Assembly: GCF_004349065.1 (NCBI RefSeq)
Contig: NZ_SMKZ01000016.1
Location: 1-64,000 of the forward strand
Direction: 5' to 3'
Length of the DNA: 64,000 nucleotides
Source: Jiangella asiatica
GTDB lineage: Bacteria > Actinomycetota > Actinomycetes > Jiangellales > Jiangellaceae
Positions 17,218 to 25,398 of this stretch are shown piece after piece; within the stretch, counting starts at the first letter, position 1; each line of letters starts with the position of its first letter. The translations under genes were made by a program, and so were the position numbers. The notes beneath the pieces are model-generated. The model saw only the letters and a list, made by a program, of their open reading frames with translations, did not search any database and was not told where the DNA came from.

Positions 17218-18240
17218 ATGACCACACGACAGGCACTGCTCGTGGCCCTGGCCGCCGGTTCGGTCGCGCTGACGGCGGCGTGCACGAGTGCGAGCGAAGC
17301 GAACGGCGGCGACGACGCGACCGGCGAGCAGGTGTCGGCCGACGACCTCGTCCTTGCCTATCTGCCCAAGCGGATGGACCAGGGCTACTTCCAGTCCGAG
17401 GCCGCCGGCGTGGAGGCCAAGTCCGCCGAGCTCGGCGTCGAGACGCTGATCCTGGACGCCAGGTTCGACGCGAACACCATGTCGTCGCAGCTGGACACGG
17501 CGATCAACCAGGGCGCCAAGGGGGTCATCCTCATCACCGTCGACCAGCAGATGGGCCCGTCGCTGATGACCCGGGCCGAGCAGGCCGGCGTCACCGTCCT
17601 CGCGCTGGACGACCCGATCGAGGACGCGTCCGGGCAGCCGGTGCCGTTCCTCGGCTACGACTTCGAGCAGATCGGCGCCGACGTCGGCGCGCAGCTGGCG
17701 ACGCTGGCCACCGAGCGCGGCTGGCCGGTCGCGGACCTGCGGGTCGCCGCCCTCACCTTCGACGAGGTCACCAGCTGCACCACCCGCACCGACGCCACCA
17801 AGCAGGCGCTGCTCGACGGCCTGGACGGGCTCCAGGAGCAGCAGATCCTCGAGACCAACTACGCCGGCGCCAACACCGACGGTGCCCTGCAGGCGATGCA
17901 GGGGCTGCTCACGTCGAACCCGGGCGTCCAGCACTGGCTGGTGTACTCCTGCAACGAAGAGGGCGTGGTCGGCGCGGTCCGCGCGCTGGAGGCGGCCGGC
18001 GTCGACGCCACCTCCTGCGGCGTGGGCATCGGCGACGGCGCCCTGGCCGGCATCGAGATGCTCAAGCCGGAGGAGAACGCCTACTGCGGCAACCTGTTCA
18101 TCGACGGCGAGGCGAACGGCGCGCTGGCGGTGCAGCAGCTCTACGACGCCCTGGTGAACGGCGAGGAGCTGCCGGCGCAGACGCTGTCGCCGGGCGTCGT
18201 CGTGACCCGCGAGAACGCCGCCGAGGTCTTCGGTGGCTGA
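17218..18240 (+). CDS. Sugar ABC transporter substrate-binding lipoprotein (CUT2, ribose/arabinose type)
   Basis: A 340-residue protein with signal and lipobox LTAAC (Cys22 the lipidated residue). The mature part is a type-I periplasmic-binding fold: LAYLPKRMDQGYFQSEAAGVEA, DTAINQGAKGVILITVDQQ, LALDDPIED, VYSCNEEGVVGAVRALEAAGVDA, and an ending like AraF/RbsB proteins. It catches a monosaccharide outside the membrane and hands it to the ATPase/permease pair that follows. The true start is ATG 17218 after GAGGGAGAG; the longer frame upstream is a shadow. The 3' end overlaps the ATPase gene by 8 bases. Confidence 0.9.
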   Translation: MTTRQALLVALAAGSVALTAACTSASEANGGDDATGEQVSADDLVLAYLPKRMDQGYFQSEAAGVEAKSAELGVETLILDARFDANTMSSQLDTAINQGAKGVILITVDQQMGPSLMTRAEQAGVTVLALDDPIEDASGQPVPFLGYDFEQIGADVGAQLATLATERGWPVADLRVAALTFDEVTSCTTRTDATKQALLDGLDGLQEQQILETNYAGANTDGALQAMQGLLTSNPGVQHWLVYSCNEEGVVGAVRALEAAGVDATSCGVGIGDGALAGIEMLKPEENAYCGNLFIDGEANGALAVQQLYDALVNGEELPAQTLSPGVVVTRENAAEVFGG

Positions 18241-19774
18241 CGCAGGCTCGGTGGTCGCCGCGCCGGCGGTGGAGTTCCGGGAGCTGAGCAAGCGCTTCCC
18301 GGGCGTGCTCGCCCTGGACCGGGTGTCGTGGACGCTGGCCCCGGGCGAGATCCACGCGCTGCTCGGCGAGAACGGGGCGGGCAAGTCCACGCTGCTGCGC
18401 ATCCTCGCCGGCGACCACCGGCCCGACGGCGGCGAACTGGTGCTGCCAGGCACCGGCGTCGACGTCCGCACGCCGGCCGACGCCCACGACGCCCGGGTGC
18501 GGGTCATCTACCAGGAACCGAACCTGCTGATGGACCGCAGCGTCGCCGAGAACGTGCTGATCGGCGCGCTGCCGGCACGCCGGCACCTGGTGGACCGGCG
18601 GCGCCTGCACGAGCTGGCGGCCGAGCAGGCCCGGCGGCTCGGCGTCGACATCGACGTCACCACGCGGGTCCGTCGCCTCGGCCCGGCCGCACGGCAGCTG
18701 GTCGAGATCATGAAGGCGCTCGCGTCCGACGTGCGGGTCCTCGCCCTGGACGAGCCGACGTCGTCGCTGTCCGGCCGCGAGACCGAGCGGCTGTTCGCGA
18801 TCTTGCGGACTCTGCGCTCCGACGGCGTCGGCATCGTCTACGTGTCGCACCGGCTGGAGGAGGTCCGTGAGATCGCCGACCGGGCGACGGTGATGCGCGA
18901 CGGCCGGGTAGTCGGCACCGTCTCCGTCGCCAGCACCACCGACGCCGAGCTGATCCGGATGATGATCGGCCGCCAGATCTCCACCGTCTTCGCCACCCCG
19001 GACACGCACGGCGACGGACGCGGCGACCGCGGCACGCCGCGGCTGGCCGTCACCGAGCTGCGGACCGGCTCGGTCGGGCCGGTGAGCCTCACCGTGCGTG
19101 CCGGCGAGGTGGTCGGGATCGCCGGGCTGGTCGGTTCCGGGCGCAGCAAGCTGGTCCGGGCGCTTGCCGGCGCCGAGCCACTGACCGGAGGCGAGGTCCG
19201 GGTGGACGGCCGGCCGGTGCGGTCCCGCGGCCCGTCCGGCGCGATCGCCGCCGGGATCGCGGTCTGCCCCGAGGACCGCCGCGCGCTGGCGCTGGTCCCG
19301 GACCGCAGCGTGCGCGAGAACATCCTGCTCGGACACCGCACGGTCCGCCCACGGCTGGGGTTCCTGCGGGTGCGCCGCCGCGAGGTCGACCGGGTCGAGC
19401 GCTACCTGCGGCTGCTGGACATCCGTCCGGCCGACCCCGAGGCGCGGGTGCGCACTCTGTCCGGCGGCAACCAGCAGAAGGTGGTGCTGGCCAGGTGGCT
19501 GGCGCGCGAACCGTCGGTGCTGATCCTGGACGAGCCCACCCGCGGCATCGACGTCGGCGCGAAGAGCGAGATCTACGCGCTGATCCGGCGGCTGACCGCC
19601 GACGGCCTGGCCGTCCTCGTGGTGTCGTCGGAGCTGGTCGAGGTGATCGGTCTGGCCGACCGGGTGTACGTCATGCGCGGCGGCCGGGTCGCCGGCGAGG
19701 TGCCGCGCGCGGAAGCGACCGAGGAGAGCCTGCTGACGCTCGCCCTCGGCACGAACCAGAGGAGCCGCCCGTGA
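18233..19774 (+). CDS. Sugar ABC transporter ATPase (CUT2, RbsA/AraG/XylG type)
   Basis: A 513-residue tandem ATPase. The first half has Walker A GENGAGKST, Q-loop VIYQEPNLL, and Walker B VLALDEPTSSLSG. The second half has the degenerate Walker A usual for this family (GLVGSGRSKLV), a perfect LSGGNQQKVV signature and ILDEPTRGIDVG. The GTG start at 18233 overlaps the binding-protein gene and the stop overlaps the permease start (GTGA). It powers monosaccharide import. Confidence 0.95.
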   Translation: MADAGSVVAAPAVEFRELSKRFPGVLALDRVSWTLAPGEIHALLGENGAGKSTLLRILAGDHRPDGGELVLPGTGVDVRTPADAHDARVRVIYQEPNLLMDRSVAENVLIGALPARRHLVDRRRLHELAAEQARRLGVDIDVTTRVRRLGPAARQLVEIMKALASDVRVLALDEPTSSLSGRETERLFAILRTLRSDGVGIVYVSHRLEEVREIADRATVMRDGRVVGTVSVASTTDAELIRMMIGRQISTVFATPDTHGDGRGDRGTPRLAVTELRTGSVGPVSLTVRAGEVVGIAGLVGSGRSKLVRALAGAEPLTGGEVRVDGRPVRSRGPSGAIAAGIAVCPEDRRALALVPDRSVRENILLGHRTVRPRLGFLRVRRREVDRVERYLRLLDIRPADPEARVRTLSGGNQQKVVLARWLAREPSVLILDEPTRGIDVGAKSEIYALIRRLTADGLAVLVVSSELVEVIGLADRVYVMRGGRVAGEVPRAEATEESLLTLALGTNQRSRP

Positions 19775-20832
19775 TCCCAGCCGCCCGGCATCTCCTGCGG
19801 CCCACCCGCATCGGCGTCATGCTGGCGCTGGCCGCGCTCGTCGTGTCGCTCAGCATCGCCTCGCCGTACTTCCTGACCACCAACAACGTGCTGAACATCG
19901 GGGTCGCGGTGGCGCTGGTCGGCGTCGTCGCCGCCGGCAGCACGCTGGTGATGATCGCCGGTGGCCTGGACGTGTCGGTCGGCTCGACCGTGGCCCTGGC
20001 CGGGGTCAGCGCGGCCAGCGTGCTGTCGTCGACGTCCAGCGTCGCGCTCGCGATCGCCGCGGGCGTCGTCGTCGGCGGGCTGGCCGGCCTGTTCAACGGT
20101 CTGATCATCACCAAGCTGAACATCAACCCGCTGATCGCCACGCTCGGGACCTTGTCGGTGTACCGGGGCCTGACGTTCATCGTCAGCGACGGCGTGGCCA
20201 TCGGTGTCACCGAGGCTCCGTTCCTCGACATCGGCTCCGGCCGCCTCGCCGGCATCCCGAACCCGCTGGTGATCCTGCTGGTCGTGTTCGCCGTCCTCGC
20301 CGTCGTGCTGCACGCCACCGACATCGGCCGCAACGTGTACGCGATCGGCGGCAACGCCGAGGCAGCACGGCTGGCCGGCATCCGGGTCGACCGCTACCGC
20401 ACCGGGCTGTACACGCTGAACGGGCTCCTCGCCGGGCTGGCCGGCGTGGTGCTGACCGCCCGGCTCGGTTCCGCGCAGCCGCTGGCCGGTGCCGGCCTGG
20501 AGCTCGACGCGATCGCCGCGGTCGTGCTCGGCGGCGTCGCGCTGGCCGGCGGCATCGGCACGATCGGCGGGACGGTGCTCGGCGTGCTGGTCCTCGGGGT
20601 GCTCAACAACGGCCTGACGATCCTGGCGATCGACTCCTTCTACCAGTACGTGGCCCGTGGCGGCGTGCTGCTGGTCGCGGTGGCGCTGGACCAGGCCGGG
20701 CAGGCGCGGCGGGAGCGGGCCAGGGCGCGGTCGACGCCACCGGCCTCGGCCCGCGCGCCCTCCTCGACCGATCCACCCGGCGACGACGGCGACGCGGACC
20801 GCACGCGCGCTCCCCATCTGACGGGAGGATGA
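19771..20832 (+). CDS. Sugar ABC transporter permease (CUT2, RbsC type)
   Basis: A 353-residue permease with 8-10 hydrophobic helices. Family landmarks are the TTNNVLNIGVAVALVGVVAAGSTLVMIAGGLDVSVGS region, NGLIITKLNINPLIATLGTLS, IGRNVYAIGGNAEAARLAGI (ATPase-contact loop) and GGIGTIGGTVLGVLVLGVLNNGL. The GTG at 19771 with a GAGGAG site is coupled to the ATPase stop. The last 45 or so residues are a hydrophilic Arg/Pro/Asp-rich tail of no recognised domain, longer than in typical RbsC. Confidence 0.93.
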   Translation: MIPAARHLLRPTRIGVMLALAALVVSLSIASPYFLTTNNVLNIGVAVALVGVVAAGSTLVMIAGGLDVSVGSTVALAGVSAASVLSSTSSVALAIAAGVVVGGLAGLFNGLIITKLNINPLIATLGTLSVYRGLTFIVSDGVAIGVTEAPFLDIGSGRLAGIPNPLVILLVVFAVLAVVLHATDIGRNVYAIGGNAEAARLAGIRVDRYRTGLYTLNGLLAGLAGVVLTARLGSAQPLAGAGLELDAIAAVVLGGVALAGGIGTIGGTVLGVLVLGVLNNGLTILAIDSFYQYVARGGVLLVAVALDQAGQARRERARARSTPPASARAPSSTDPPGDDGDADRTRAPHLTGG

Positions 20833-20836
20833 GCGG

Positions 20837-21997
20837 ATGGACGGCGCGGACCCCGACGCTCGGCTGGCGGAGCTGACCTGGCTGACGGTCACGATCGGGC
20901 TGCCCCGGCCGCTGCGGGTGGGGTCGCTGGTCATCGACGCACGGCAGTACTGCTGCGTGCGCGCGACGCTCGCCGGCGGCGCGGTCGGCGAGGCGTTCGT
21001 GATGACCCGCGGGCTGGACGTCGCGGGGACGCTGAGCACGGTGCTCGCACCACAGCTGTCCCGGCTGCCGACCGGCGGCGGTGACGACGAGGCCGCGCTG
21101 CGGGTGCTGCTGCGCAACAGCGGCTGGGACGGGCCCATCTCGCGAGCGGCCGCCGCCGTCTTCCTGGCCGCCCTGGACGCCCGGGCCCGCGGGCGCGGGG
21201 TACCGGCCTGGCAGCTGGTCGGGTCGCCGGCGGGGGGACCGCCGCCGCGGATCGTGGCGGCCATCGGCTACACCCCGGTTGGGGTCGACCCGGCCGAGGC
21301 CGAGCTGGCCGAGGCCGCCGCGGCCGTCGAGGCCGGCGCCGACGCCGTCAAGTTGATGGGCGGCTTCGGCCCGCCGTGGGTGGACCTGGACCGGCTGCGC
21401 CGGGTCCGGGCCGCGGTGGGCGACGGGTGCGCCGTCGCCCTCGACGTCAACGGCAACTGGTCGCGCGACGCGGCCGTCGAGCTCCTCCCCCGGCTGTCCG
21501 ACCTCGGCGTGGACTTCGTCGAGGAGCCCTGGCCGTTCGAGCTCGGCCTGGCCGGGCCGTGGGCGAACGGCACCGCGCCCGCCCTGGCCGTCGGCGAGGT
21601 CGTCGCGTCCACTGTCGAGCTCGAGGCGCTCGCCGCCACCGGCCAGGTGCGGTACCTGCGCCCGGACGTCACGGTGCTCGGCGGGCCCGGCCGGTTCCTC
21701 GCCGTGCTGCCCGCCGTGTGGGCCGCCGGCAGCGAGCTCATGCCGCACTTCTGGCCAGAGGTGCACCGGCACCTGATCCGCGCCTACCCCGGCCCGAGCT
21801 GGGTCGAGGCCACCGTGGCCGGCAGCGGCGGGTTCGCCCTGGACTCGTTCGTCGACGGCGCCCTGGACGTGGGGCCGGAGCTGGCCGCCACGCCGACGAG
21901 GCCGGGCTTCGGCTACACGCTGGACTGGGACCGGCTGCGCGCCACCGCCGACGGGCCCGCCACCACCGTCACCCTCACCCAGGCCGCCGGGAGCTGA
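20837..21997 (+). CDS. Enolase-superfamily protein with an altered KxK motif
   Basis: A 386-residue protein with the capping domain and TIM barrel of the mandelate racemase/muconate lactonising group. Metal-ligand motifs are present: D203-x-N205 in ALDVNGNW, E229/E230 in VEEPWP, and E254 in VGEVV, with a late LMPHFWPEVHRH (His304, His310). However, the barrel-strand motif that normally reads KxK is K172-L-M174 (VKLMGG), so the usual second lysine base is missing. It could be a dehydratase that uses the His side only, or a non-racemising family. It starts 4 bases after the permease, after GGAGG. Confidence 0.82.
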   Translation: MDGADPDARLAELTWLTVTIGLPRPLRVGSLVIDARQYCCVRATLAGGAVGEAFVMTRGLDVAGTLSTVLAPQLSRLPTGGGDDEAALRVLLRNSGWDGPISRAAAAVFLAALDARARGRGVPAWQLVGSPAGGPPPRIVAAIGYTPVGVDPAEAELAEAAAAVEAGADAVKLMGGFGPPWVDLDRLRRVRAAVGDGCAVALDVNGNWSRDAAVELLPRLSDLGVDFVEEPWPFELGLAGPWANGTAPALAVGEVVASTVELEALAATGQVRYLRPDVTVLGGPGRFLAVLPAVWAAGSELMPHFWPEVHRHLIRAYPGPSWVEATVAGSGGFALDSFVDGALDVGPELAATPTRPGFGYTLDWDRLRATADGPATTVTLTQAAGS

Positions 21998-22024
21998 CCC
22001 GGCCGGCCGCGACGAAGGAGAGCG

Positions 22025-22744
22025 ATGCGCACACTCGTGGTCACCGGCGGCGCCAAGGGCATCGGGTTCGGCGTGGCCGAGCGGTTCGCCGGCGAAGGCT
22101 GGCACGTCGTCGTCGCCGACTCCGACCCACAGGCGAGCGCCGACGCCGCCGAGAAGCTCGGCGCCGAAGCGGCCGTCGTCGACGTCACCGACCGGGCCGG
22201 CCTGGTGGACGCCTGCCGGGCCGCAGCCCTGCGCACCGGCGGCATCGACGCCCTGGTCACGTCGGCCGGGATCACCCGGATCGGCCCATCCGCCGAGCTC
22301 GCCGAGGACGACTGGCGCGCCGTCGTCGACGTCGACCTCACCGGGACGTTCCTGTCCTGCCAGGCCGCCGCGCCGCACCTGCGCGACGGGTCCGCCGTCG
22401 TCACGATCGCCTCCACCGCGGCGTTCCGCGGCATGCCCGGCCGCGCGGCCTACTGCGCCGCGAAGGCCGGGGTCGTCGCGCTGACCCGCTGCCTGGCAGC
22501 CGAGTGGGCGCCGCGGGTGCGGGTCAACTCCGTCGCGCCGGGATGGGTGGACACCCCGTTCCTGCGCGACGCGGCCCGCCGCGGCCACGTCGACCTTGAC
22601 GAACTGGCGGCACGACCACCGATGAAGAGACTGTCCGACGTGACCGACGTCGTCGGCGCGGTCCGTTTTCTCGTGTCCGACGAGGCCGGCTTCGTGACCG
22701 GCCAGACCCTCACTGTCGACGGAGGTTGGGTATGGGCCAGCTGA
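22025..22744 (+). CDS. Short-chain dehydrogenase/reductase
   Basis: A 239-residue classical SDR: TGGAKGIGFG, VTSAGIT, catalytic Ser in TIASTAAFRG, YCAAKAG (YxxxK), and an ending GQTLTVDGGWVW. Asp in the second-strand end (VVADSDP) suggests NAD+. It belongs to the sugar-import operon and is clearly different from the SDR at 14046-14825, so the locus has two dehydrogenation steps or two substrates. It starts at ATG 22025 after GAAGGAGAG and overlaps the next gene by 13 bases. Confidence 0.9.
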   Translation: MRTLVVTGGAKGIGFGVAERFAGEGWHVVVADSDPQASADAAEKLGAEAAVVDVTDRAGLVDACRAAALRTGGIDALVTSAGITRIGPSAELAEDDWRAVVDVDLTGTFLSCQAAAPHLRDGSAVVTIASTAAFRGMPGRAAYCAAKAGVVALTRCLAAEWAPRVRVNSVAPGWVDTPFLRDAARRGHVDLDELAARPPMKRLSDVTDVVGAVRFLVSDEAGFVTGQTLTVDGGWVWAS

Positions 22745-24891
22745 CCACGATCCTGCGCGCGGCCGCGGCCGCGGTCCTGCTTCTCCCGGTGGCGGCGGTC
22801 TCGGCGCCCGGTGCGGCCGCCGGGTCCGGAGCCGCCGAGCACGTGCGCCCGATCGACTGGGAGCGTTTCGACGCGCCAGCGCCGGACGACGAGAACGCGA
22901 CGATGGTCCGTTCGGCGCTGCGCAACGCCACCCGCTACGCGCTGACCACGTGGTGGCAGGAGCGCTACGGCGGCCAGACCGGTCGCTACCTCGAGCTGGG
23001 CGGCGTCGCCGAGCAGCACGTGCGCCAGCCCGCCGCGCAGGCCTATGCGATCGCCGTCGCGCTGCGGACCGGCGGCTACGACCCCGAGGCGACCGGCGTC
23101 AGCGCCGAGCAGGCCCGCGCGGTCGCCGTCCGGCTGGCCGCCTCCATCGCCTACCGGCACCGCGCCACCTCTGCCGGCGGCTGGGGCGACGTGTGGCAGT
23201 CGGCGCTGTGGGCCTACTACGCCGGCAATGCGGCCTGGCTGCTGTGGGACCACCTGGCAGAGGGCGACCGCGAGCACGTCGCGTCGATGCTCGAGTTCGA
23301 GGCGGACCGGTTCCTGGAGTACGACGTGCCGTACTTCCGCGACCGCGACGGCACGGTGGTGTTCCCCGGCGACAGCAAGGCCGAGGAGAACGCCTGGAAC
23401 GCCAACCTGCTGCAGCTGGTGACCGCGATGATGCCGCGGCACCGGCACCACGCGCAGTGGATGACGAAGAACGTGGAGCTGATGCTGTCCGCGTTCGCCC
23501 GCCCCTCGGACCTGAGCGACAACCGGGAGCTGCACGGCCGGCCGGTCGCGGACTGGCTCGGCGGGTCGAACATCGCCGAGGACGGCACGCTGGTGAACCA
23601 CGGCTTCGTCCACCCCGACTACATGGCCACGGTCGCCATGAACGCCTCCGGCCCGATGACCTACGGACTGGCCGGGATGCGCACCCCGGAGGCTTCGCGA
23701 TTCAACGCCGACGTGGTGTACGCGGCCCTGACCGCGGTGTCGTTCCCGAGCCCGCCGTACCGGGCACCGGGCGGCACCATCTACGTCCCCGACGCCGCCG
23801 GCGAACCGGGGCCGGGCGTGTACTACCCGCAGGGCAACGACTGGGGCACGCACCGGCGCGCCCACCTCGTCGTCGCCGACGCCGCCGCGCACCTGTTCGG
23901 CTTCGACGGCGACACCGCCGCCGCGGCGTGGGAGCGCCAGCACGTGGGCACCCTGCTGGAGATGCAGGCCCGCGGCACGGACGGACGCACCTACCAGGCG
24001 CCGGGCGAGGACACCTACGCCGGCCGCGAGTCGTGGGTGTCGGTGGAGATCGCCCGCGCGCAGCTGGCGCACTGGCTCGCCGCCCAGGACGCGGTGCGCT
24101 GGACCGACCAGGCGTACCCGGTCCTCGAGGTGGCCGCCGAAGGGCCCGACCTGCTGCCCGCCGGCGACACCGCGACCGTGACGGCGACGCTGCGACCAGA
24201 GCTGACCGACGCCTCGGCGGCGCGCGTCGAGCTGTCCGTGTCGGCCGGCGACGGCGTGACGGCGACCCCGACCGGCCCGAGCGCCTGGGCCGTCGTCGGC
24301 GCCGCCGGCGTCACGACGACGGTGCGGCTGGCCGCGGCTCCGGACGCCGCCGGGACGACGACGGTGACGCTGCGGGCCCGGTACCGGCTCCTCGGCGCCT
24401 GGCACGAGACCGTGACGACGCTCGCCGTCCCGGTCGTGCCACCACCGCCGACGGCCGACACCTGGCTGTCGGACCTGCCGTGGGTGTCGGCGACCGTCGG
24501 GTACGGCCAGGCGCCGCTGCGCGACACCAACTACTACGGCGACCCGATCGCCGTCGGCGGCACGGCGCACGAGAAGGGCCTGTGGACCCACGCGCCCGCG
24601 GCGCTCACCTACCACCTGGGCGGCCGGTGCGCCGAGCTGACCGCCGTCGTCGGGATCGACGACGCCATGCACGAGCTCGGCCCCGACCGCGGCTCGGTCG
24701 GCTACCGCGTTCTCGTGGACGGCGAGCTGGTGCACGACACCGGCCGCATCACCGGCTCGACGCCGCCGGTCCCGATCGCGGTCGACGTCACCGGCGCTCG
24801 CCTCCTGCGGCTGGAGGTGACCGACGCCGGCGACGGCAAGAGCTACGACCACGCCGTCTGGGGCAGCGCCCGCGTGACCTGCGGGCCCTGA
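22732..24891 (+). CDS. Secreted alpha-helical-barrel protein with C-terminal NPCBM domain
   Basis: A 719-residue exported protein. The start is ATG 22732, six bases after a perfect GGAGG that lies inside the SDR gene. Signal peptide about residues 1-30. Residues about 35-460 are rich in paired helices with aromatic clusters (WGDVWQSALWAYYAGNAAWLLWDHL, KAEENAWNANLLQLVTAMMP, DGTLVNHGFVHPDYM), as in (alpha/alpha) toroid lyases and hydrolases; no family can be named. A beta-sandwich linker follows. About residues 580-719 form an NPCBM-like sugar-binding module (WVSATVGYGQAPLRDTNYYG, HEKGLWTHAPAALTYHL). It probably releases the sugar that the operon imports. Confidence 0.75.
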   Translation: MGQLTTILRAAAAAVLLLPVAAVSAPGAAAGSGAAEHVRPIDWERFDAPAPDDENATMVRSALRNATRYALTTWWQERYGGQTGRYLELGGVAEQHVRQPAAQAYAIAVALRTGGYDPEATGVSAEQARAVAVRLAASIAYRHRATSAGGWGDVWQSALWAYYAGNAAWLLWDHLAEGDREHVASMLEFEADRFLEYDVPYFRDRDGTVVFPGDSKAEENAWNANLLQLVTAMMPRHRHHAQWMTKNVELMLSAFARPSDLSDNRELHGRPVADWLGGSNIAEDGTLVNHGFVHPDYMATVAMNASGPMTYGLAGMRTPEASRFNADVVYAALTAVSFPSPPYRAPGGTIYVPDAAGEPGPGVYYPQGNDWGTHRRAHLVVADAAAHLFGFDGDTAAAAWERQHVGTLLEMQARGTDGRTYQAPGEDTYAGRESWVSVEIARAQLAHWLAAQDAVRWTDQAYPVLEVAAEGPDLLPAGDTATVTATLRPELTDASAARVELSVSAGDGVTATPTGPSAWAVVGAAGVTTTVRLAAAPDAAGTTTVTLRARYRLLGAWHETVTTLAVPVVPPPPTADTWLSDLPWVSATVGYGQAPLRDTNYYGDPIAVGGTAHEKGLWTHAPAALTYHLGGRCAELTAVVGIDDAMHELGPDRGSVGYRVLVDGELVHDTGRITGSTPPVPIAVDVTGARLLRLEVTDAGDGKSYDHAVWGSARVTCGP

Positions 24892-24917
24892 CCCTCTTCC
24901 GGCCCCGCCGTGCCTCT

Positions 24918-25025
24918 TGATCATCAACGATCGCTGACATCAGTAGGACTGTGTGTGCTCCACCACGCCTACACGCCTGGTGAGGCGCGAGAACTCCTGG
25001 TGATGTCGCGGATCGCTGATGATCA
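24918..25025. repeat. Long imperfect inverted repeat (31-bp arms) in a 313-base intergenic gap
   Basis: The arm at 24918-24948 and the reverse complement of 24995-25025 agree at about 25 of 31 positions: both begin TGATCATCA, share CGATC and GACATCA, and end AGGA. The 46-base loop has its own small stem (CGCCT/AGGCG). It follows the stop at 24891 by 26 bases, so it may end transcription. The arms also look like the ends of a small repeated element. The rest of 24892-25204 shows no gene. Confidence 0.55.
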
Positions 25026-25204
25026 CGGGGCGCAGCAGGAGATCTCCTTGCGAGGGCGAGGTGACCGGTGAGTCGTCGCCGTCGAGCTGCGCCCACGGCA
25101 CGACGAGGCGATGATGACGTCGCGTTGCTCGCGACGACGCGCCGATGTGTCCTACGATGCGGTCCCCACCCGATGCGAGCCGGCAACGACGACGAGGTGA
25201 CCAG

Positions 25205-25393
25205 ATGTCCGACCATCACGTCCTGGCGCCACTGCGGCGCTGGCTCATCGACTCAGGTGCGCCGCAACGGCTCGCCGTCAGCCTGCTGCTCGCGGTCATG
25301 ATGATCGCCACCGCCCTCGTGCTGCTGAACAGCACCGGCGAGAGCGACCGATCCGAGATCATCGAGATCGAGAACGCACGGCCCAGCGGCTGA
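25205..25393 (+). CDS. Small single-pass membrane protein, unknown function
   Basis: A 62-residue frame from ATG 25205 (MSDHHVLAPLRRW), with a weak GAGGTGA site. Residues about 23-42 are a hydrophobic helix (LAVSLLLAVMMIATALVLL), flanked by a basic amphipathic start and an acidic tail. No family recognised. It ends 5 bases before the convergent SPFH gene. Third-position GC bias supports coding, but the gene is short and the call is tentative. Confidence 0.5.
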   Translation: MSDHHVLAPLRRWLIDSGAPQRLAVSLLLAVMMIATALVLLNSTGESDRSEIIEIENARPSG

Positions 25394-25398
25394 GCGCG

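Noticed and set aside
24912-24948. The inverted-repeat arm as an IS end
   Set aside because: No transposase frame, no target-site duplication and no second element ends were visible; kept only as a repeat.
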